A stretch of DNA of 33,800 nucleotides, taken from Microbulbifer mangrovi. GTDB taxonomy: Bacteria; Pseudomonadota; Gammaproteobacteria; Pseudomonadales; Cellvibrionaceae. The notes under the pieces are model-generated. The model was not told the DNA's origin and searched no databases. It worked only from the letters and a program-made list of their open reading frames with translations. The position numbers and the translations under genes are program-made. Numbering within the stretch: the stretch's first letter is position 1; every line of letters begins with the position of its first letter. The stretch covers positions 1 through 33,800 of the forward strand of contig NZ_LZDE01000310.1 in NCBI RefSeq assembly GCF_002009015.1. The letters are read 5' to 3'. Below are positions 27,083 to 33,800 of the stretch, piece by piece.

Positions 27083-27508
27083 TTACAGCCGAGTGGAGTA
27101 CACAAATTCAGATTCATCTTCAGCAGCCTCACCAGAGCTGTTCTGCTCCGCCCACTGAATAGTGACAGTACAGAAATCGGTAGCGGCTACACACTCTACG
27201 CCACCGTCTGCACCCGGTAGCATGGTCTCAATATTGGTGAGCCACTCATTCATATCGGTCTGCGCGAGACTGGTACCAGTAGGTTTGTCTGCATCTAAAG
27301 CAAGTGAATAACTGGCCACATTGCGACGATTGATACGAACTCGATCGAGAATGTCGTACGCAAGAATGTTCGCCTGAGAACGCAGATAGGCGCTGTGGTT
27401 GTACTGCAGAGACTTACTCTGTAGTGCCGCCAGAGCCAGCAGCGAAGTACCCAGAATCAACGCCGTCACCATGACTTCAATCAATCCGGCTCCCTGTTGT
27501 GTACGCAT
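27083..27508 (-). CDS. pilV: type IV minor pilin PilV
   Basis: PilV is a minor pilin of the priming complex, related to GspI. The 141-aa precursor has the leader MRTQQG before AGLIEVMVTALILGTSLLAL, with Glu at mature position 5. The PilV block LQSKSLQYNHSAYLRSQANI at residues 29-48 is characteristic. Two Cys near the C-terminus (VECVAATDFC) probably form a disulfide. AGAGGA stands 8 nt before the ATG. The gene is 17 nt after fimU and 11 nt before pilW, consistent with one transcript. Confidence 0.92.
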   Translation of the reverse strand: MRTQQGAGLIEVMVTALILGTSLLALAALQSKSLQYNHSAYLRSQANILAYDILDRVRINRRNVASYSLALDADKPTGTSLAQTDMNEWLTNIETMLPGADGGVECVAATDFCTVTIQWAEQNSSGEAAEDESEFVYSTRL

Positions 27509-27525
27509 GTAGTTTTCCTCTCTGG

Positions 27526-28107
27526 TCAGGAGCAGCCAGTGGTGCTGCGCGACATATTCAAAAGCCCGGCGACGCCCACGGTGATGACGCGCGCAGAATT
27601 ACTACCACAGCCTTCGAAGCTGGCATTCATGGTGACACCTCCCGAACCGGAACGCCCGAGCATGCCTTTGCGGGTAAACCGCACGAAGGTGATGGCATTC
27701 CCACCTTGCGTAGCGGTCAGAGCGGCATTGTTGTCCGGGGCTTCCCAGAAGCGGAGCACTGCATCGGCATCGGCTACCACCGGTGCCGCCGCGTCATCGG
27801 TAGTTGCGGTGTCGATCACAACGATCCAGCTGTCGGTCCAGCCGCCGTTACATTCGGTTCCATTCGTTGTGCCGCACAGAGTAACCCGCGCGCCGCGCTT
27901 CACCGATTCCGATCGCGCAAAGTTGAGCGCACCGGCCAGGTCCTCGCCCAAGGCCAGAGAGCGCTGGTTTTGGACCATTGTGTTGAAGCTCGGCACCGCG
28001 ATGCCGACGACGATGGCCAGTACGGCCATGGTTACCAGCAGTTCAATCAGGGTCAGGCCCCGCTGTTTGAATCCCATGACTGGATTATTCCCCCAATGCA
28101 GACGCAT
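27526..28107 (-). CDS. fimU: type IV minor pilin FimU (GspH/FimT-type pseudopilin)
   Basis: First gene of the minor pilin operon. The prepilin motif is KQRG before LTLIELLVTMAVLAIVVGIAVPSF, with Glu at mature position 5 and a GspH-like domain (LNFARSESVKRGARVTLC). Of the two starts, 28107 (MRLHWGNN, AGAG about 6 nt upstream, leader of 17 residues) is preferred over 28077 (MGFKQRG), which has no good Shine-Dalgarno sequence. The C-terminus (ARVITVGVAGLLNMSRSTTGCS) has no GRxR motif, unlike the divergent pseudopilin at 28399. The assignment as FimU rests on position at the head of pilVWXY1E; by domain alone it could be called FimT-like. Four Cys could pair as two disulfides. Confidence 0.85.
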   Translation of the reverse strand: MRLHWGNNPVMGFKQRGLTLIELLVTMAVLAIVVGIAVPSFNTMVQNQRSLALGEDLAGALNFARSESVKRGARVTLCGTTNGTECNGGWTDSWIVVIDTATTDDAAAPVVADADAVLRFWEAPDNNAALTATQGGNAITFVRFTRKGMLGRSGSGGVTMNASFEGCGSNSARVITVGVAGLLNMSRSTTGCS

Positions 28108-28131
28108 CTGTTTCTCTAAGCGTTTATTCTT

Positions 28132-28147
28132 TGCACATTTACCGCCA
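28132..28147 (-). promoter_or_regulatory. sigma-54-like promoter of the minor pilin operon
   Basis: On the minus strand TGGCGGTAAATGTGCA has GG and GC separated by exactly 10 nt, the key spacing of -24/-12 elements, inside TGGC...TGCA. The middle bases (GGT for ACG) deviate from consensus. Transcription would start about 12 nt further on, shortly before the fimU ATG at 28107. No sigma-70 promoter in this 291-nt divergent region is as convincing. Confidence 0.45.
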
Positions 28148-28398
28148 AAACACTTGTAACACTGGGTCGCACCCCAAGTGGTACGGCTAGCTAGTAAATT
28201 CTGGCGTTCATTTTACTGTATCGCGATAGAGAACCCTGCACCCTCTAGATGCGGAGTTACTGCGATGATAATTTTTGGGCACCGTATCACGTTGTTGGCA
28301 CGCTCAGGAGCAGCGGCCGACAAGCGGTGTCGTTTGCGGGAGTCAACGGCAGCCAGGATGGCGGCCGCTTAGATAATGCACAGATTCAGGGAAGAAGC

Positions 28399-28911
28399 GT
28401 GAAAGCCCGGGGCCTCACTTTAATCGAGCTGTTGATTACACTCACCATTCTCGCGGTTCTTGTAGCCATTGGTATTCCGAGCTTCAGCGCCCAGATCAAA
28501 TCCAGCAGGACCCGCGCAGCTGCAGACCAACTTTTGCAGGCGATCCACCTGACCCGCACCAAAGCGGTGACCAGTAACCGGCGTGCGACACTGAGAAAGC
28601 TGGGGGACTGGCAGTCTGGCTGGGAAGTCTTCTACGACCGCGACTTTGACGGCGAGCGGGATGATGATGAATTGCAAATCACCACCGCAGGACCTCTGGA
28701 AGGTATCTCCATCAGTACCAATGCCCCTTTTACCGACTACGTTTCGTTCATTGGTACAGGTGAGAGCCGCTATGCGGGCACTGTGAGCGGGGGCGGAATG
28801 CAGATGGGCAGTTTCACCATCTGCCCGATGGAAGGTGGAGCGGGGTACCAGCTTATTATCTCCCGCAGCGGCAGGGTTCGGGTAGCCCCTGTCACTGCGG
28901 CTGAATGCTGA
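28399..28911 (+). CDS. fimT: FimT-like pseudopilin, probable DNA receptor for natural transformation
   Basis: A 170-aa GspH/FimT-family prepilin encoded divergently from fimU. The leader is VKARG before LTLIELLITLTILAVLVAIGIPSF, with Glu at mature position 5. The start is taken as GTG at 28399 because AGGGA stands about 9 nt upstream and it gives a short prepilin leader; an ATG at 28249 would add 50 non-pilin residues. The globular part has the FimT features LLQAIHLTRTKAVTSNRRATL and WQSGWEVFYDRDFDG. Near the C-terminus is GRVR (158-161), fitting the GRxR motif that binds DNA in FimT of Legionella and related bacteria. Its stop is 6 nt from that of ispH (convergent). Confidence 0.85.
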   Translation: MKARGLTLIELLITLTILAVLVAIGIPSFSAQIKSSRTRAAADQLLQAIHLTRTKAVTSNRRATLRKLGDWQSGWEVFYDRDFDGERDDDELQITTAGPLEGISISTNAPFTDYVSFIGTGESRYAGTVSGGGMQMGSFTICPMEGGAGYQLIISRSGRVRVAPVTAAEC

Positions 28912-28917
28912 TCAGCC

Positions 28918-29853
28918 TCAGGTCCGCAACTCTTTGGGCAGGCTAAAGCTGATATTTTCCGGGATTCCGGCGATTTCATCCGGCGCTTCTGCACCGAGCT
29001 CTCTCAGTTTCTGAATCACCCGTTCCACCAGCACTTCCGGGGCAGAGGCACCGGCGGTGATACCAATGGTCTTCTTGCCATCGAGCCAACCGGCATCGAT
29101 ACAATCGGATCCGTCGATCAGGTAGGCCTCGGCACCACAGCGCTCCGCCAGCTCGCGCAGGCGATTGGAATTGGAACTGTTGGGGCTCCCTACAACCAGC
29201 ACCAGGTCGCACTCCAGAGCCAGTTGCTTGACGGCATCCTGGCGATTCTGGGTCGCGTAACAGATGTCGTCCTTACGTGGACCGCGAATGTTCGGAAATT
29301 TGGCCCGCAGTGCATCGATGACTTTGGAGGTGTCGTCCACAGACAGGGTGGTCTGGGTAACGAAGGTCAGGTTATCCGGATCGCGCACCTCGAGCCCGCT
29401 CACATCCTGCTCATCCTCCACCAGATAGATGGAGCCACCATTGCCGGTGTCGTACTGGCCCATGGTGCCTTCCACTTCCGGATGGCCCTCGTGGCCGATC
29501 AGGATGCATTCGCTACCGTCGCTGCTGAACTTGCTCACCTCCATATGTACCTTGGTCACCAGCGGACAGGTAGCATCGAATACTTTCAGCCCGCGGTTTG
29601 CGGCTTCCTGCTGGACAGCCTTGGACACGCCGTGGGCGCTGAAGATGACAATCACATCGTCCGGAACTTCGTCCAGCTCATCCACAAAGACCGCACCGCG
29701 CTCGCGCAGGGTGTCCACCACAAACTTGTTGTGCACGACCTCGTGACGCACATAAATGGGCGCACCGAACACATCCAGCGCGCGGTTGACGATATCGATC
29801 GCGCGATCGACACCGGCACAAAAACCGCGGGGGTTGGCGAGGCGAATCTGCAT
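28918..29853 (-). CDS. ispH: 4-hydroxy-3-methylbut-2-enyl diphosphate reductase
   Basis: IspH (LytB) catalyses the last step of the MEP pathway, giving isopentenyl and dimethylallyl diphosphate. It carries an iron-sulfur cluster in the cytosol. The 311-aa protein has the three cluster ligands Cys12 (NPRGFCAGV), Cys96 (FDATCPLV) and Cys198 ([10 protein letters not shown]). The catalytic Glu126 is in [10 protein letters not shown], and [11 protein letters not shown] forms the diphosphate-binding loop. It starts 15 nt after fkpB, the last gene of ileS-lspA-fkpB-ispH, a conserved gammaproteobacterial cluster. All key residues are intact. Confidence 0.97.
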   Translation of the reverse strand: MQIRLANPRGFCAGVDRAIDIVNRALDVFGAPIYVRHEVVHNKFVVDTLRERGAVFVDELDEVPDDVIVIFSAHGVSKAVQQEAANRGLKVFDATCPLVTKVHMEVSKFSSDGSECILIGHEGHPEVEGTMGQYDTGNGGSIYLVEDEQDVSGLEVRDPDNLTFVTQTTLSVDDTSKVIDALRAKFPNIRGPRKDDICYATQNRQDAVKQLALECDLVLVVGSPNSSNSNRLRELAERCGAEAYLIDGSDCIDAGWLDGKKTIGITAGASAPEVLVERVIQKLRELGAEAPDEIAGIPENISFSLPKELRT

Positions 29854-29868
29854 TTTCCTGTCCTTGAC

Positions 29869-30309
29869 CTAGTTGACCGAGGCCACTTCGAGAATTTTCA
29901 CGTGAAAGAATACGGTCTGCCCGGAAAGCGGGTGATTGAAGTCGACTTCCACCTCATCATCACTGATTTCACGGATAACACCGGGCAATTCCCCCGTGCC
30001 ATTATCGAACGAAACTACCAGGCCTTCCTCCAGTTCCATATCCGGAGCGAAGTGATCCCGACGCACTTTCTGAATGTTGGCTGGATTGCGCTGGCCGAAT
30101 CCCGCCTCGGGGGGAATTTCAATTTCTGCCTCATCCCCCGCCTTAAGCCCGAACAGAGCCTGTTCGAAGCCCGGCAGCAGGTTGCCGTCGCCGACAATAA
30201 ATGTGGCCGGATCACCTTCGAAGTTGGAGTCCACCTCGGAACCGTCATCCAGCTTCAGACTGAAATGCAGGGTTACCCGGCTGTGCTCACCAATGACGTT
30301 ATTGCTCAT
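29869..30309 (-). CDS. fkpB: FKBP-type peptidyl-prolyl isomerase, SlyD/FkpB type
   Basis: A 146-aa cytosolic prolyl isomerase and chaperone. The FKBP half has LHFSLKLDDGSEVDSNF and LLPGFEQALFGLKAGDEAEIEIPPEAGFG (residues about 43-71), and an inserted chaperone (IF) flap lies at about 72-125. The C-terminal strand VFFHVKILEV closes the fold. It lacks the His-rich metal tail of SlyD, and its place between lspA and ispH identifies it as FkpB (SlpA). It starts 17 nt after lspA. Confidence 0.95.
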   Translation of the reverse strand: MSNNVIGEHSRVTLHFSLKLDDGSEVDSNFEGDPATFIVGDGNLLPGFEQALFGLKAGDEAEIEIPPEAGFGQRNPANIQKVRRDHFAPDMELEEGLVVSFDNGTGELPGVIREISDDEVEVDFNHPLSGQTVFFHVKILEVASVN

Positions 30310-30326
30310 AAAACTGCTCTGAATAT

Positions 30327-30860
30327 TTACACTTCTGCGCTGTTTTTGTCGGACTGCTCATCCTTGTCTTTGAAAAAGAGCAGTTCGATCACCAGCATGG
30401 CGGCCCCCACAGAGATGGCCACATCAGCGACGTTGAATACCGGGAAATGCCAGCTGCCGTAGTAGACGGAGATAAAGTCCCGCACATAACCCAGCACCAC
30501 ACGGTCCCAAAGGTTGCCCAGGGCACCGCCGAGAATCAGCGACAACGCGATGGGCTCCCAGCGCTTCGCCGCCGGCAACCGCTTCAACCAGACAATCACC
30601 ACCGCACTGAAAATCAGTGCGACCGCGCCGAAAAACCAGCGTTGCCAGCCACCGGCATCGGCGAGGAAGCTGAATGCAGCGCCGTAGTTCTCTGCATAGG
30701 TGAACTGCAGCAGACCCGGAATAATCTGCAGTGCAGGCCCGTACATAAACTGCTCTACCGCCCAAACCTTGGTAGCGATATCGAGCAAGATCACCAGCAG
30801 TGCCAGCAGGTACCAGCGCAGTGGGCTGCCGAAAACATTAAGCCCACCAGACTTAGGCAT
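30327..30860 (-). CDS. lspA: lipoprotein signal peptidase (signal peptidase II)
   Basis: This inner-membrane aspartic protease cuts signal peptides of prolipoproteins, in this window for example BamD. The 177-aa protein has four hydrophobic segments and the catalytic pair Asp128 (GYVRDFI) and Asp146 (FNVADVAIS), with GNLWDR just before. The start [10 protein letters not shown] is chosen because GAGGA lies 8 nt upstream of its ATG. This ATG overlaps the end of ileS by 8 nt (ATGCCTAA), which suggests translational coupling. A GTG eight codons earlier is less likely. The C-terminal tail is charged. Confidence 0.96.
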   Translation of the reverse strand: MPKSGGLNVFGSPLRWYLLALLVILLDIATKVWAVEQFMYGPALQIIPGLLQFTYAENYGAAFSFLADAGGWQRWFFGAVALIFSAVVIVWLKRLPAAKRWEPIALSLILGGALGNLWDRVVLGYVRDFISVYYGSWHFPVFNVADVAISVGAAMLVIELLFFKDKDEQSDKNSAEV

Positions 30861-33657
30861 AGTGACGTTCCTCACCAGCACCACTTACGTTCTCGACGCA
30901 GCGACCGCAGAGTTCCGGGTGCTCACTGTTACTACCTACATCTTCACGATAGTGCCAGCAGCGGCCACACTTGGGCGCATCCACCTTGTGGACGGTCACG
31001 CGCAACCCAGCCAGGTCGGTTTCTTCCGCACCCGCGGCGTCGGACAGCGGCTGCACCGATGTTGAGGAGCAGATCAGCACAAAGCGCAGTTCGTTTTTCA
31101 GTGCATCCAGCTTTTGCTGCAGAGCTGGGTCGGCGTACAGGGTGACGGATGCCTGCAGAGAGCCGCCGATATTGCCGGCTCCGCGCTGCTCCTCCAGCAC
31201 CTTGTTTACCGCGGTCTTCACATCGGCTATCGCTTCCCAGAATTCCGCATCCATCTGCGCATCCTTGGGCAGATCGGGGAACTGGTGCCACTCCGCCAGC
31301 ATCACACTGTCTTCGCTGTTACCGGGTACAAACTGCCACAGCTCTTCCGCGGTAAAGCTCAGGATCGGCGCGACCCAGCGCACGAATGCCTGCATGATGT
31401 GATACAGGGCGGTCTGCGCGGAACGGCGCGCAATACTGTCCGCTTGGGTGGTGTACTGGCGATCCTTGATGATATCCAGATAGAAACCACCCATTTCCAC
31501 GACACAGAAGTTGTGCAGCTTCTGGTAGATCTGGTGGAACTGATAGCGATCGTAGGCAGCAATGATTTCTTCCTGCAGTTTTGCAGCCTGCTCGATTGCC
31601 CAACGATCCAGTGCCAGCAGTTCTTCTACCGGCAGCAGATCTTTTTCCGGATCGAAACCTGCCAGGTTGGAAAGGAAGAAGCGCGCGGTATTCCGCAGGC
31701 GGCGATAGGAGTCCGCGGTGCGCTTGAGGATTTCATCGGAAACCGCCATTTCGCCACTGAAATCGGTGGCGGATACCCACAGGCGCAGCACATCCGCGCC
31801 CATTTTGTTGATCACGTCCTGCGGGGCAACGGTGTTGCCAATGGACTTGGACATCTTGCGGCCCTGGGCATCCACGGTGAAACCGTGGGTAAGGACCTGT
31901 TTGTACGGGGCGCAGTCATTGATGGCGATAGATGTTTTCAGGGAGGACTGGAACCAGCCACGATGCTGGTCAGAACCTTCCAGATACAGGTCCGCCGGAA
32001 ACCGCAGAGCGTTGCGACGTTTCAGCACCGCATGATGGGTCACACCGGAATCGAACCAGACATCCAGGGTGTCGGTCACTTTCTGGTAATTGTCCGCGTC
32101 GTCACCGAGAAGCTCAGCAGCATCCAGTTCGAACCAGACGTCCATACCACCCTGCTCGACCTTTTCCGCCACTTTTTCCATCAGTGCCGGGGTGTCGGGA
32201 TGAATCTCGTGGGTTTCCTTGTGCACAAACAGCGCGATGGGCACGCCCCAGGTACGCTGACGGGAGATACACCAGTCCGGGCTGGCGTCCAGCATGGAAT
32301 CGATCCGCGCCTTGCCCCAGCCGGGGATCCACTGCACTTCATCCGCGGCTTTCTGCGCGTGATCCAGCAGATCGTTCTGCTGCATGCTGATAAACCACTG
32401 CGGGGTAGCCCGGTAGATCAGCGGGGTCTTGGTGCGCCAGCAGTGCGGGTAGCTGTGTACCAGTTTGTCCTGGTGCAGCAGCACGCCTTTTTCTTCCAGC
32501 AGCTCGACAATCTTGCCGTCCACCTTGTACACATGCTCGCCGGCAAACAGAGGCACGCTATCGCGGAATACACCGTTGTCATCGACATAATTCAGGGTAT
32601 CGATGCCGTAGCGCTTGCCCACATTGAAGTCGTCCGGGCCGTGATCGGGTGCGGTGTGTACACAGCCGGTACCGGCATCGGTGGTGACGTGGTCGCCAAG
32701 GATGATCGGCAGTTCCTTGTCATAGAACGGGTGCTGGATTTTCAGGTGCTCGAGCGCGGCGCCGCGGATTCGGCCAACCACGTCACCCTCGAGGCCCGCA
32801 CGTGCAAGCACGGCGTCTTTCAAGTCTTCCGCCACCAGCAGGCGCTTGTCGCCTACCTGGACAACCACATATTCAAGCTCGGCATTGACGGATACCGCCT
32901 GGGAGGAAGGCAGGGTCCAGGGGGTGGTGGTCCAGATCACTACGGAAAACTGGCCGTCACCGGCGTGACCACCGGCGGCATCGGCGATGGCGAGCGCGGT
33001 TTCTTCGGTGACCGGGTAGCAGACGTCGATGGAGAAGGAGGTTTTATCCTGGTACTCCACTTCCGCTTCCGCCAGTGCGGAACCGCCGACCACACTCCAG
33101 TAGACCGGCTTGAACCCGCGGGACAGGTGGCCATTTTTCACCACACCGCCGAGAGCGCGAATGATGTCTGCCTCAAACTGGAAGTCCATGGTGCGGTAGG
33201 GATTGTCCCACTCGCCGAAGACACCCAGACGGATAAAATCTTTCTTCTGGCCTTCAACCTGTTTCGCGGCGTATTCGCGACACTTCTGGCGGAAGGTCTT
33301 GTGGTCCACTTTGACACCGGCCTTGCCAACTTTCTGCTCAACCTTGTGTTCGATCGGCAGGCCGTGGCAGTCCCAGCCGGGCACGTAGGGAGCGTCGAAG
33401 CCGCTGAGGGTTTTCGACTTGACGATGATGTCTTTCAGGATCTTGTTGACCGAGTGACCGATATGGATGTCGCCATTAGCGTAGGGAGGACCATCGTGCA
33501 GGATAAACTGCTCCCGACCAGCGCGGGCTTCACGAATTTTTTCGTAGAGCTTGCCTTCTTGCCATTTCTTCAGAATCTCCGGCTCCCGATTGGGCAGGTT
33601 GCCGCGCATGGGAAAGTCGGTCTGGGGAAGGTTCAGGGTCGCTTTATAGTCGGTCAT
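30853..33657 (-). CDS. ileS: isoleucyl-tRNA synthetase
   Basis: Class I cytosolic synthetase that charges tRNA-Ile and edits mischarged valine. The 934-aa protein has HIGH at 65-68 (GDIHIGHS) and KMSKS near residue 600 ([10 protein letters not shown]). The connective-peptide editing domain lies between them ([15 protein letters not shown] and DHGPDDF motifs). The C-terminal zinc domain has two CxxC pairs (CGRCWHY and CGRCVENV). Length and motifs are those of the E. coli-type enzyme, not the mupirocin-resistant eukaryote-like type. The ATG at 33657 begins [22 protein letters not shown], standard for the family, though its Shine-Dalgarno sequence is weak. It heads the lspA-fkpB-ispH cluster. 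Confidence 0.98.
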   Translation of the reverse strand: MTDYKATLNLPQTDFPMRGNLPNREPEILKKWQEGKLYEKIREARAGREQFILHDGPPYANGDIHIGHSVNKILKDIIVKSKTLSGFDAPYVPGWDCHGLPIEHKVEQKVGKAGVKVDHKTFRQKCREYAAKQVEGQKKDFIRLGVFGEWDNPYRTMDFQFEADIIRALGGVVKNGHLSRGFKPVYWSVVGGSALAEAEVEYQDKTSFSIDVCYPVTEETALAIADAAGGHAGDGQFSVVIWTTTPWTLPSSQAVSVNAELEYVVVQVGDKRLLVAEDLKDAVLARAGLEGDVVGRIRGAALEHLKIQHPFYDKELPIILGDHVTTDAGTGCVHTAPDHGPDDFNVGKRYGIDTLNYVDDNGVFRDSVPLFAGEHVYKVDGKIVELLEEKGVLLHQDKLVHSYPHCWRTKTPLIYRATPQWFISMQQNDLLDHAQKAADEVQWIPGWGKARIDSMLDASPDWCISRQRTWGVPIALFVHKETHEIHPDTPALMEKVAEKVEQGGMDVWFELDAAELLGDDADNYQKVTDTLDVWFDSGVTHHAVLKRRNALRFPADLYLEGSDQHRGWFQSSLKTSIAINDCAPYKQVLTHGFTVDAQGRKMSKSIGNTVAPQDVINKMGADVLRLWVSATDFSGEMAVSDEILKRTADSYRRLRNTARFFLSNLAGFDPEKDLLPVEELLALDRWAIEQAAKLQEEIIAAYDRYQFHQIYQKLHNFCVVEMGGFYLDIIKDRQYTTQADSIARRSAQTALYHIMQAFVRWVAPILSFTAEELWQFVPGNSEDSVMLAEWHQFPDLPKDAQMDAEFWEAIADVKTAVNKVLEEQRGAGNIGGSLQASVTLYADPALQQKLDALKNELRFVLICSSTSVQPLSDAAGAEETDLAGLRVTVHKVDAPKCGRCWHYREDVGSNSEHPELCGRCVENVSGAGEERHYA

Positions 33658-33800
33658 TTGCTATCTACTTCGGTTGTAGCTCAGAAATAATTCATTTTTA
33701 ACGCACCTCACAGACTTCTGATGGCTCACGCTTACGAAGTACAGGGCGTAAAATTTAAGCTGGAGTGCTGGGGATTAGGTTTCAGGACCGCTGTGAACCC
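33658..33800. other. region upstream of ileS, at the right edge
   Basis: No gene could be assigned in these 143 bases. In relatives ribF usually lies here on the minus strand. One minus frame is open from the edge to a TAA at 33777 (reading VHSGPET) and another to a TAA at 33730, but neither tail is recognisable as RibF. The part next to ileS is A/T-rich (33690-33705). Confidence 0.4.

Noticed and set aside
28296-28311. TGGCACG sequence as a sigma-54 -24 box for fimT on the plus strand
   Set aside because: The -24 part is perfect, but the downstream GC is 11 nt instead of 10 from the GG, a spacing that sigma-54 promoters do not tolerate well.
29224-30462. 412-aa open frame on the plus strand opposite ispH, fkpB and lspA
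   Set aside because: It spans three recognised genes and their junctions in antisense. Its existence is explained by codon bias of the real strand.
31114-33690. 858-aa open frame on the plus strand opposite ileS
   Set aside because: It is the antisense shadow of ileS, which has HIGH, KMSKS and zinc motifs. The shadow has no recognisable domain and has unusual His/Gln/Arg-rich composition.

Overview
The window looks like chromosomal DNA of a marine-type gammaproteobacterium of the Cellvibrionales (Microbulbifer-like) or a close relative. This is inferred from gene order and protein style, since no rRNA or tRNA lies in the window. It joins two blocks whose order I recall from Pseudomonas aeruginosa, where they lie apart: ilvI-ilvH-ilvC-pssA (1-4.6 kb) and clpB-pgeF-rluD / bamD / pilSR / minor pilins-pilY1-pilE / ispH-fkpB-lspA-ileS (10-33.7 kb). 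Almost all the sequence is housekeeping or type IV pilus coding DNA. I see no insertion sequence, integrase, phage gene, CRISPR array or tRNA.

Layout. 1-4601, minus strand: ilvI, ilvH and ilvC for branched-chain amino acids, ending at a strong terminator, then pssA for phospholipids. An A/T-rich UP-like element at the extreme left points out of the window and may belong to an rRNA operon. 4602-5128: the longest non-coding stretch, with two candidate ilv promoters and a run of hairpins that would form a leader of about 320 nt on ilvI mRNA. 5129-9993: a small secreted DUF4124 protein, then convergently a two-gene RND efflux pump (adaptor plus permease, no outer-membrane channel). 10046-14675, minus: rluD, pgeF and clpB, the last with a candidate heat-shock promoter. 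14800-17458: bamD and nadE, convergent on a shared two-way terminator.

17585-28911 is the type IV pilus region. pilS and pilR (plus) face the minor pilin operon fimU-pilV-pilW-pilX-pilY1-pilE (minus), and a separate fimT lies divergent from that operon. The pilins would prime and cap the fibre, PilY1 would be the tip adhesin, and FimT is a likely DNA receptor for natural transformation. The major pilin is not in the window. 28918-33657, minus: ileS, lspA, fkpB and ispH, an isoleucyl-tRNA, lipoprotein and isoprenoid cluster with a conserved order.

The most unusual observation is PilR. Its receiver and Fis-type DNA-binding domain look intact, but the AAA+ domain lacks the sigma-54-contacting GAFTGA loop and has substitutions at the glutamate-switch Asn and at a conserved arginine-finger position. 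Yet a good sigma-54-like -24/-12 element sits in front of the minor pilin operon. Also notable are two 8-base G tracts in pilW, a GRxR motif in the FimT tail, a PilY1 without a MIDAS motif but with a DxDxDG loop, and the structured ilvI leader.
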